This document shows positions 16,528 through 24,118 of a stretch of DNA of 64,000 nt, piece after piece. The stretch is from Streptomyces sp. Ncost-T10-10d. Its GTDB lineage: Bacteria; Actinomycetota; Actinomycetes; Streptomycetales; Streptomycetaceae. A program made the position numbers and the translations under genes. The DNA is taken from contig NZ_FMDF01000170.1 in assembly GCF_900091955.1 (NCBI RefSeq), positions 1 to 64,000 on the forward strand. Direction: 5' to 3'. Under the pieces are notes generated by a model. That model saw nothing but the letters and a program-made list of their open reading frames with translations. It did no database searches and was not told where the DNA came from. How positions within the stretch are numbered: position 1 is the first letter of the stretch; every line of letters starts with the position of its first letter.

Positions 16528-17934
16528 ATGACACCGGAACCGTCGCGCAATCGGCTCCGGCCCCGACCCAAGGCCCCGACTCGGCCCCGGACGGAGCACC
16601 TCCCGCCCCCGGAGCGGGAAGGGGGCAGCCGACACGCCCGGCGCTTCGGGCTTCCGATCGCCACCGCACTGGTCATGGGCAACATCATCGGCGGCGGCAT
16701 CTTCCTGCTCCCCGTGTCCGTCGCCCCGTACGGCACCATCAGCCTCGTCGCCTTCGGCGTGCTCACCGTCGGCGCCATCGCGCTCGCTCTCGTCTTCGGG
16801 CGGCTCGCGCGGCGTGACCCGCGCACCGGCGGGCCGTACGTCTACGTGCGCGAGGCCTTCGGCGATTTCGCGGGCTTCCTGGCCGCCTGGTCGTACTGGA
16901 TCACCTCCTGGGTGAGCAACGCGGCGCTCGCCGTCACCGCTGTGGGCTACCTGGACGTGCTGCTGCCCCTGCACGGCTCGCCGTGGCTGATGATGACTGC
17001 CGCACTCGTCGTGCAGTGGCTGCCGGCTCTGGCCAACCTCGCGGGGACCCGTTACGTCGGTGCGGTGCAGCTCGTGTCCACCGTGCTGAAGTTCGTCCCT
17101 TTGCTGCTGGTCGCGATCGGCGGGCTGTTCTTCTTCGACCCGGACAACCTCGGTCCCTTCCAGGCCACGGAAGGCGGCGCCCTCGGAGCGGTCTCCGCTT
17201 CCGCCGCGATCCTGCTCTTCAGCTATCTCGGTGTCGAGTCGGCGGCGGTCAGCGCGGGTGAGGTGCGCAACCCGCGGCGCAACGTCGGGCGGGCGACCGT
17301 CCTCGGCACGCTCGGCGCGGCACTGGTGTACCTGCTGGGCACCCTCTCCGTCTTCGGCACCGTTCCGCACGACAAGCTGCTCACCTCCAGTGCCCCCTTC
17401 ACCGACGCCGTCAACGCCATGTTCGGCGGCACATGGGGCGGCACGGCGGTCGCCTGCGCGGCGCTGGTGTCGATCGTGGGCGCGCTCAACGGCTGGACGC
17501 TGCTCAGTGCCCAGACCGCGTACGCCGCCGCCTGCGACGGCCTGTTCCCGGCACGATTCGCGGTGAAGCGGCGTGGCGTGTCGACCTTCGGCGTGACCGT
17601 CACGGTTGTCCTCGCCTCGCTGCTGACTGTCTACAACTACATGGCCGGGACGGCCCGGGTGTTCGACATCCTGGTACTGGTCACGACCTTCACCGCGACC
17701 GTCCCATACCTTCTGGCGACGGCGGCCCAGCTGTACTTCCTCATCTCGGGACAGCGCGACCGGGTCCGCCCGGCTCGCCTCGCCCGTGACGCCGTGCTCG
17801 CGCTGGCGGCCTTCGGCTTCTCCATGTGGCTCCTGGCGGGCTCCGGCTACGCAGCCGTCTACCAGGGCGTGCTGTTTCTCTTCGCGGGTGTCCTGGTCTA
17901 CGCGTGGATGTCGGCCCGCAAGGCGCGCGCCTGA
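16528..17934 (+). CDS. APC-superfamily amino acid/polyamine permease
   Basis: About 468 aa with 12 predicted TM helices. The first helix holds the APC signature LPIATALVMGNIIGGGIF, and GGPYVYVREAFG is the substrate-site loop of TM3. The protein imports or exchanges amino acids or amines. The first ~45 residues are Pro/Arg-rich and look out of frame. An alternative start, ATG16524 (MHDTGTVAQSAPAPTQG), in another frame, gives a more natural leader and would join by a one-base shift in the G-rich run near 16617-16625. AAAGG at 16507-16511 suits ATG16524 better. The membrane part is intact either way. No transporter partner lies nearby. Confidence 0.8.
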   Translation: MTPEPSRNRLRPRPKAPTRPRTEHLPPPEREGGSRHARRFGLPIATALVMGNIIGGGIFLLPVSVAPYGTISLVAFGVLTVGAIALALVFGRLARRDPRTGGPYVYVREAFGDFAGFLAAWSYWITSWVSNAALAVTAVGYLDVLLPLHGSPWLMMTAALVVQWLPALANLAGTRYVGAVQLVSTVLKFVPLLLVAIGGLFFFDPDNLGPFQATEGGALGAVSASAAILLFSYLGVESAAVSAGEVRNPRRNVGRATVLGTLGAALVYLLGTLSVFGTVPHDKLLTSSAPFTDAVNAMFGGTWGGTAVACAALVSIVGALNGWTLLSAQTAYAAACDGLFPARFAVKRRGVSTFGVTVTVVLASLLTVYNYMAGTARVFDILVLVTTFTATVPYLLATAAQLYFLISGQRDRVRPARLARDAVLALAAFGFSMWLLAGSGYAAVYQGVLFLFAGVLVYAWMSARKARA

Positions 17935-18747
17935 CGCCTCACCGGGGGACCGGTCAGCCGATCGGCCAGGTGTGGACGCGTGCGTGGGAACGCATGTGCT
18001 CGACGTGCCGGCAGGTCATCAGGCGCAGCTCTTCACAGCCGCATGCGGGCTTGCCCCAGGACGGCTGACGGCGGCCATGCCGACGGCTCGGTCCAGGCGG
18101 CGCCGGCTTCCTCACGTACGGCGTGCGGTTCGGTGCGCCACAGGTCCGCGGCGACGACGCGGGCCGATGGCGCATACGCGATGGCTAGCGTCGAACTCGT
18201 GGGCCGTCTTCATCACGTGCGAGGCGGCCGTGCAGTCGCCGCGCCGACGGACCGCGGCCCGGCGCCCGGCATGGGCAATCCGGAATCGGACGGACTGCGG
18301 GCCACTGCACGCCGGTGGCGCACACCTCGCATCCCACTCACGGAAGACCGGCGGTGTGGCGGCGGTGTGCGCCCGGTTCCGAGAGTTCCCGTCGGGGGTG
18401 TGACGCGGACCGGAGGTGCCCGGAGACAGCCGGCTGAGGGGGAAGCCGCCGACGTTCAGAGTTCCGCCAACTGCCCATGAAGATCGCCGGTCGGGTGAAC
18501 GGAGTCATGCCGTCGAGGGCGACGGGGCAACGCGCCCCACCCCTTGCGGCGGCGGGACCCCGCACATCGCTCGCGGGTGGGCCCGACGCACCGGCCCGGC
18601 ACCACTCTGCACGTCAGGGCGAAGTCGGCCGATCAGGTGCCGATATCGCGATTCTGCGTAGTCCCTTCGAGTAATGCGTTACCCATAAAGGGCGAACCGG
18701 AACAATGGGGGCGGGGGGTGGAAGGAAGATCGACGGGAGAGTGGTGC
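17935..18747. other. Long gap with possible regulatory dyad, no gene seen
   Basis: No convincing gene is visible. A minus-strand frame near 17954-18050 ends CRHVEHMRSHARVHTWPIG, which looks protein-like but has no start with a Shine-Dalgarno; it may be the tail of a lost small protein. Just ahead of qcrB there is an AT-richer stretch with a near-palindrome GTAATGCGTTAC (18671-18682) followed by CCCATAAAGGG, a plausible promoter or operator for qcrB. Confidence 0.35.
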
Positions 18748-20388
18748 ATGCCCCTGCGGAGGCGTAAGGCGCAGCTGAAGGCCCGGGCCGGGCAGGCGGC
18801 GGTCAGTGGATACGGTGCGGTGGATGCGCGCCTGCCCGTCAGTGAGCTGGCCAGGCAGTTGCTGCGCAAGGCCTTTCCCGACCACTGGTCTTTTCTCCTG
18901 GGCGAGATCGCCCTCTACTCCTTCGTGGTCCTGCTCCTCACCGGCGTGTACCTCACCCTGTTCTTCGACCCGAGCATGATGGAGAGCGTCTACACCGGTT
19001 CCTATGCGCCCCTTCAGGGCGTGAGGATGACGCAGGCCTACACCACCACCCTCGACATCAGCTTCGCCGTGCGCGGGGGTCTGCTGATCCGTCAGATCCA
19101 CCACTGGGCGGCACTGGTGTTCGTCGCCGCAATCGCCGTCCATATGCTGCGGATCTTCTTCACCGGCGCCTTCCGTAAACCGCGGGAGGCCAACTGGATC
19201 GTGGGCGTGACACTGTTCGTACTCGCACTCCTCGAAGGATTCGCGGGCTACTCGCTGCCCGACGACCTGCTGTCCGGTACGGGCCTGAGGACGGCGGCCA
19301 CCATTGTGGGGTCGATCCCTGTCGTCGGAACGTACTTGGAGCTGTTCGTCTTCGGCGGACAGTTCCCGGGCAATGACGTGATCCCCCGTCTGTATCCCGT
19401 GCATGTCCTGCTCGTGCCCGGCCTGATCGTGGCGCTGATCACCGCTCATCTCATCCTGGTGGTCTACCTCAAACACACGCACTGGGCGGGTCAGGGGAGG
19501 ACCAATGAGAACGCCGTCGGCTCACCGGCGTTTCCTCATTTCACCGCGAAGACCACAGGTTTCTTCCTCATGGTGTTCGGCGTGCTGACCTTGCTGGGCG
19601 CGCTCGCCCAGATCAACCCCGTATGGAACTACGGCCCCTACCGCGCCAACCAGGTTTCCGGTAACGCACAGCCGGACTGGTATGTCGGGTTCCTGGAGGG
19701 GGCGCTCCGGCTGATGCCGCCATGGGAGACCGACATCGCGGGCCACACCATCATGTGGAATGTGTTCATTCCGGCGGTCGTGCTGCCAGGCGTGGTCTTC
19801 ACCATGCTGTTCCTCTATCCCTTCTTCGAGAAATGGGTGACGGGCGACCGCAGGGAACACCATCTGTGTGACCGGCCGCGCAACCGGCCGACCCGTACGG
19901 GGCTCGGCGTGGCGGCCATCGTCTTCTACGCCGTTCTCCTGGTCGCCGGCGGCAACGACGTCGTCGCCTTCTCGTTCAGGGTTTCGGTCGAGGCCATGAC
20001 CTGGATCCTCAGAGCCGCGCTGATCGCCGCTCCGCTCCTGGCCTTCGCGCTGACCAAACGCCTCTGCCTGGCCCTCCAGATGCGGGACCGCCGCCGACTG
20101 GCCGAGGGCGAGGAGACCGGCCAGGTGACCCAGTCGATCAACGGCGACCTCTCGGAGAGCCGCCGCGGCCTGAGCCCGACAGCCCGCTACCGCATCCTGA
20201 TGCGTGATGTCCCGACGCCCTTGGAGCTCCCCGCGCAGGGCCCGGTCTCGCGTCGGCGACGGGTTCGGTCCGTATTGAGCGGCTGGTACTACGGGGACCG
20301 CGTGGAACTGCCCGTCACGGACGAGCAACGGTCCCGGATCGCCGAGCGGACCGCGCCGCCGGAGCGGGTCCGCGAGCCCGAGGACTGA
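18748..20388 (+). CDS. qcrB: Cytochrome bc complex cytochrome b subunit (second-copy QcrB)
   Basis: A 546-aa membrane protein that in complex III oxidises menaquinol. It has at least eight hydrophobic segments. Heme-ligand pairs are present: HHWAALVFVAAIAVHMLRIF (first helix) and YPVHVLLVPG...TAHLILVVYLKHTHW (second). The PDWY loop (AQPDWYVGF) corresponds to the PEWY-type quinol-site motif. Length and the extended hydrophilic C terminus match Streptomyces QcrB. The usual partners qcrC and qcrA are absent, so it is an orphan paralogue. It converges on ctaF with only 9 nt between stops. ATG18748 follows GGGAGAG; an open frame runs further upstream but has no coding character. Confidence 0.88.
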   Translation: MPLRRRKAQLKARAGQAAVSGYGAVDARLPVSELARQLLRKAFPDHWSFLLGEIALYSFVVLLLTGVYLTLFFDPSMMESVYTGSYAPLQGVRMTQAYTTTLDISFAVRGGLLIRQIHHWAALVFVAAIAVHMLRIFFTGAFRKPREANWIVGVTLFVLALLEGFAGYSLPDDLLSGTGLRTAATIVGSIPVVGTYLELFVFGGQFPGNDVIPRLYPVHVLLVPGLIVALITAHLILVVYLKHTHWAGQGRTNENAVGSPAFPHFTAKTTGFFLMVFGVLTLLGALAQINPVWNYGPYRANQVSGNAQPDWYVGFLEGALRLMPPWETDIAGHTIMWNVFIPAVVLPGVVFTMLFLYPFFEKWVTGDRREHHLCDRPRNRPTRTGLGVAAIVFYAVLLVAGGNDVVAFSFRVSVEAMTWILRAALIAAPLLAFALTKRLCLALQMRDRRRLAEGEETGQVTQSINGDLSESRRGLSPTARYRILMRDVPTPLELPAQGPVSRRRRVRSVLSGWYYGDRVELPVTDEQRSRIAERTAPPERVREPED

Positions 20389-20397
20389 GAGCCGCCC

Positions 20398-20787
20398 TCA
20401 GCCCTGGGCACGGCCGTATTGGAAGACCATTCCGAACACCCCTGCCAGGACCACGCCCAGCCCGATCACGAAGAGCCACAGACCGAACACCACGCCGAGA
20501 GCGAGCACGGCCGTTCCTGTGGCTGTCAGCGACGGCCAGATGCTGTGCGGAGGAAAGAAGTCCACCGGACCGGACCGCTCATGGATGTGCCCGTCCCCGC
20601 GGTCCTCGGGGCGCAGTCCCTTCCTCCGGTAGTTGGTGGCGAAGAAGAACGTGACCAGCGACGCCATGAGGAACGAGATGGTAAGAGCCGCCGTGCCTGT
20701 CGGATCCCGGGACCACACGGCGTAGAGAACATCCGTCACGAGAAAGAACCCCGCGACTCCGGCGAAGAGAACTGCCTCGGTCTTCAT
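20398..20787 (-). CDS. ctaF: Cytochrome c oxidase subunit IV, actinobacterial type
   Basis: A 129-aa small membrane protein with four hydrophobic helices (about residues 4-22, 33-50, 85-103, 107-123) and a GLRPEDRGDGHIHE loop typical of actinobacterial CtaF. It is a structural subunit of the aa3 oxidase. ATG20787 is preceded by AGGAG at 7 nt and overlaps the ctaD stop (ATGA), so translation is coupled to ctaD. No other cox gene follows; it converges on qcrB. Confidence 0.88.
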   Translation of the reverse strand: MKTEAVLFAGVAGFFLVTDVLYAVWSRDPTGTAALTISFLMASLVTFFFATNYRRKGLRPEDRGDGHIHERSGPVDFFPPHSIWPSLTATGTAVLALGVVFGLWLFVIGLGVVLAGVFGMVFQYGRAQG

Positions 20788-22496
20788 TCGCCCGACTCCT
20801 CTGCGGCGCCCGATGTGGAGTGGGACCCGCCTCGGCCGAGGCCCGGCTGCTCCGGCGTGAGGGGGTGGTGCAGGTCGAAGGCCGGCGAGTCGGAACGTAC
20901 GCGAGGCAATGCCCGGAAATTGTGTCTCGGGGGCGGACAGGAGGTCGCCCACTCCAGGGAACGGCCGAACCCCCACGGGTCGTCCACCTCGACCTTCGGC
21001 GCGCAACGGCTGGTGTGCCACACGTTGTACAGGAATGGCAGTGTCGACAGACCCAGCAGAAAGGAGCCGATGGACGAGATCGTATTGAGCAGCGTGAAGC
21101 CGTCCGCCGAGAGATAGTCGGCGTAACGCCGGGGCATTCCGGCCTCGCCCAGCCAGTGCTGGACCAGGAAGGTCAGCTGAAAGCCGATGAACAAGGTCCA
21201 GAAATGGACACGTCCGATGCGTTCATCCAGCATGCGTCCGGTCAACTTGGGCCACCAGAAGTAGAAGCCGCCGAACATCGCGAAGACCACTGTTCCGAAG
21301 AGCACGTAATGGAGGTGGGCGACGATGAAGTACGAATCGGTGAGATGGAAGTCCAGCGGGGGTGAGGCGATCAGCACTCCACTGAGGCCGCCGAGGAGAA
21401 AAGTCACGAGGAAGCCGATCGCCCAGAGCATGGGTGTCTCGAACGAGATACTGCCGTGCCACATGGTGCCGATCCAGTTGAAGAACTTGACACCGGTGGG
21501 CACGGCGATGATGAACGACATGGCGGAGAAGAAGGGCAGGAGAACGGCTCCCGTAGCGAACATGTGATGGGCCCAGACAACCGCCGAGAGCATGGTGATG
21601 CTGATCGTGGCCATCACCATTCCGAAATACCCGAACATCGGCTTCCGGCTGAACGCCGGAATGATCTCGCTGACCACTCCGAAGAAGGGCAACGCGACAA
21701 TGTATACCTCGGGATGGCCGAAGAACCAGAACAGGTGCTGCCACAGCAGTGCCCCGCCGTTCGCGGAGTCGAAGACATGCGCCCCGAACTTCCGGTCGGC
21801 TTCGAGGACGAGCAGTGTGGCCGCGAGCACCGGAAATGCGAGCAGCGCGAGGATCGAGGTGAACAGGACGTTCCAGGTGAAGATCGGCATCCGGAACATG
21901 GTCATACCCGGGGCGCGCAGACAGACGATCGTAGTGATGAAATTGACCGATGCCAGGGTCGTACTGATCCCAGACAGCACCAGGCCCATGGTCCAGAGGT
22001 CTCCGCCGGCGCCGGGCGAGAAGACGGCACTGTTCAGTGGGGCGTAGGCGAACCAGCCGAAGTGTGCCGCGCCGCCGGGCACCACGAATCCTGACACCAC
22101 GATGATTCCGCCGAAGAGGAAGAGCCAGTAGGTGAGCGCGTTGAGGCGGGGGAAGGCGACGTCGGGCGCGCCGATCTGAAGCGGCATGACGGCGTTCGCG
22201 AAGCCGCCGAACATCGGTGTGGCGAACAGCAGCATCATGATGGTGCCGTGGATGGTGAACAGCTGGTTGTACTGTTCCGTGCTGACGATCTGGAGTCCTG
22301 GCCGGGCCAGCTCCGTTCGCATGACCATGGCCATCACTCCGGCCAGCAGGAAGAACCCGAACGCGGTGACCATATAGAGATTGCCGATGACCTTGTGGTC
22401 CGTGGTCGTCAGCCAGCCCATGAGCCTCACACCGGCATCGATGCGCTTGTTGGCCACAGGCTCGGCCGACGGGGCTTCCTGCAGGTCCTGTGCCAT
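20784..22496 (-). CDS. ctaD: Cytochrome c oxidase subunit I (second-copy CtaD)
   Basis: About 570 aa, the catalytic 12-TM heme-copper oxidase subunit. Metal-ligand motifs are all visible: FTIHGTIMML (heme a His), FWFFGHPEVYI (CuB His and cross-linked Tyr), WAHHMF (CuB His pair) and VAHLHYVLFG (heme a3/a His). ATG22496 (MAQDLQEAPS) follows GGAGA; an in-frame ORF from 22544 has no better signal. It is cotranscribed with ctaF (4-nt overlap). ctaC (subunit II, the CuA subunit) and ctaE (subunit III) are absent here, so assembly would need subunits encoded elsewhere. The C-terminal ~50 residues are hydrophilic and Pro-rich. Confidence 0.92.
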   Translation of the reverse strand: MAQDLQEAPSAEPVANKRIDAGVRLMGWLTTTDHKVIGNLYMVTAFGFFLLAGVMAMVMRTELARPGLQIVSTEQYNQLFTIHGTIMMLLFATPMFGGFANAVMPLQIGAPDVAFPRLNALTYWLFLFGGIIVVSGFVVPGGAAHFGWFAYAPLNSAVFSPGAGGDLWTMGLVLSGISTTLASVNFITTIVCLRAPGMTMFRMPIFTWNVLFTSILALLAFPVLAATLLVLEADRKFGAHVFDSANGGALLWQHLFWFFGHPEVYIVALPFFGVVSEIIPAFSRKPMFGYFGMVMATISITMLSAVVWAHHMFATGAVLLPFFSAMSFIIAVPTGVKFFNWIGTMWHGSISFETPMLWAIGFLVTFLLGGLSGVLIASPPLDFHLTDSYFIVAHLHYVLFGTVVFAMFGGFYFWWPKLTGRMLDERIGRVHFWTLFIGFQLTFLVQHWLGEAGMPRRYADYLSADGFTLLNTISSIGSFLLGLSTLPFLYNVWHTSRCAPKVEVDDPWGFGRSLEWATSCPPPRHNFRALPRVRSDSPAFDLHHPLTPEQPGLGRGGSHSTSGAAEESGE

Positions 22497-23035
22497 CGGT
22501 TCTCCGTCCCTCCCGGTTGACTCGATGGTGGAGCCTGCCACCATGGAGGGCCCGTACGACTGGCGGTGACACCTCGAATTTCACCAGTTCACCGGTGCTC
22601 CGATCGGGTGTGCCGGCCTCCCGCTGCGTCCAGGACGCCCGGCGGTCATGAGTCAGACCGTCGTCACGTCCGGTGCGGGCGCCGGGGCGGGCCGGGTGAC
22701 GGCGCGTCTGTCCGGGCGGGAACGCATGACTATGCCCTGGCAGCGGACCCGACGCCTACCAAGGTGAGCAACGTCTGGCCGGAGCAGAGCACTCGGCTCA
22801 GATGTATCGAGTCACGCCACCGCGCACGGGCAGGGCATCGTAGGCGGCCCCCGGGCCGAAAGTTCCCCGCGACCCCGGCGTACCGGACCGCCCTCACGAC
22901 CGTCTCTCGGCTGTTCCGAAAGTCGTTGTATCACGCACGAGGTCTGCCGGATAGTGTGTCCATCCGGGTGGAGGCGGTGCAACAGCGAGGGGGCGGGTCA
23001 GTGGCGGACGGTGTGGCAGGGGCCGGAGCACTGCG
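22497..23035. other. Non-coding gap between ctaD and the LuxR-type regulator
   Basis: This carries the ctaD promoter on the minus strand and leads into the regulator at 23036. No frame has a recognisable motif or start signal. I see no RNA gene or repeat. Confidence 0.4.
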
Positions 23036-23968
23036 GTGTTGCGGGGTGTGTCCGGTGTGGGAGTCCGGTCGTTCCGGGTGCGGCTGCGTCGAGGGACGGC
23101 GCTGAGCGCCGAAGGTCCTCGCCCGTCCGGCGTGGCGCTGGATGCGGCAGAGGCATCCCTGCTCACGTTCCTCGGTCTGGAGCCGTTGGAGGATGCGGTG
23201 TACCGGCTCCTCGTCGACCGGCCCGACAGTGAACCCGCCGCGCTCGTGGGCGAGTCGACGGGGTGCGTCGAGGAGGTCGCGCCTGCCCTCGATGCCCTGG
23301 TGGAGCGCGGTCTCGCCAGCGTCCGGCCCATCGCCGACGCCGACGCCGTGCGCTATCGGGCCTCCTCTCCCGTGCTCGCTCTCGGCCCTCTGCTGGAATC
23401 CCGTCGGGCGGCCTTGCATCGCGTCGAGTCGCTCGTGACGAACCTGGCCGAACGGCACCGTTCCGCCCAGGCCCACGCCTCGGGGGCACCCATCGAGGTG
23501 CTGTCGGGGGCGGCTGCGATCCGTCGCAGGCTCCTGCTGATGCAGGATCAGCGGGTGGCCCTGCTGCCGCTCGCGCCGGAGCGCGACGACGTCGATCCGG
23601 TCGCGCTGGCCGTGCACGGTACCGGACTGCTCACGGCGCTCAGTTCGCTCTTCGAAGGGCATTTCGAGAGAGGCTGGCGCCTGCTGCCCTCCGGTGCGGA
23701 CCCCGGTGCCGGGCACACGGGCGGGGCCGGACTCGACGCAGTGGACCGGCAGATCGTCTCCCTGTTGTACGTGGGACTCACCGACGCGGCCATCGCCCGT
23801 CAGCTCGGCATGGGGCACCGTACCGTCCAGCGCCGCCTGCAGTCCCTCATGGCCGAGGTGGGGGCGGCCACCCGTTTCCAGCTCGGCTGGCACGCTGCGT
23901 GCAGCGGCTGGTTGGACGAGACGGACACGCAAAGCACCCCGAACCGGCGGGAAAACAGCGCCGTCTGA
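23036..23968 (+). CDS. LuxR-type HTH regulator with TrmB-like N-terminal region
   Basis: About 310 aa. The C-terminal HTH (about residues 240-285) reads LDAVDRQIVSLLYVGLTDAA then IARQLGMGHRTVQRRLQSLM, a GerE/LuxR-like motif. The N-terminal half has a winged-helix-like block (EDAVYRLLVDRP and EEVAPALDALVERGLA) as in TrmB-type regulators, followed by a central effector-like domain. The start is uncertain: TTG23036, GTG23048 and an internal GTG near 23132 are possible, and none has a clear Shine-Dalgarno. It lies 150 nt upstream of the large secreted protease, with an inverted repeat between, so it probably regulates that gene (inference). Confidence 0.7.
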   Translation: MLRGVSGVGVRSFRVRLRRGTALSAEGPRPSGVALDAAEASLLTFLGLEPLEDAVYRLLVDRPDSEPAALVGESTGCVEEVAPALDALVERGLASVRPIADADAVRYRASSPVLALGPLLESRRAALHRVESLVTNLAERHRSAQAHASGAPIEVLSGAAAIRRRLLLMQDQRVALLPLAPERDDVDPVALAVHGTGLLTALSSLFEGHFERGWRLLPSGADPGAGHTGGAGLDAVDRQIVSLLYVGLTDAAIARQLGMGHRTVQRRLQSLMAEVGAATRFQLGWHAACSGWLDETDTQSTPNRRENSAV

Positions 23969-23984
23969 GGCGTATTTACGCCTC
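23967..23984. promoter_or_regulatory. Inverted repeat between regulator and protease genes
   Basis: GAGGCGTA (23967-23974) and TACGCCTC (23977-23984) are exact reverse complements with a 2-nt spacer. The repeat overlaps the regulator's stop codon and lies about 135 nt before the protease start. It could be an operator for the adjacent LuxR-type protein or a compact transcript hairpin; no U-run follows, which favours an operator. Confidence 0.4.
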
Positions 23985-24118
23985 GGCGTGTTCACGCCAG
24001 GGACATCTCTTGTACGCCCCACCGACGTGACGAAACATCTAGGCACCGAACGCGTGGGGCCCTCGCACCTCACGCGGCTGGGCGAGTTCACGTATCTGTG
24101 CGATAGGGGAGGGTTCAC

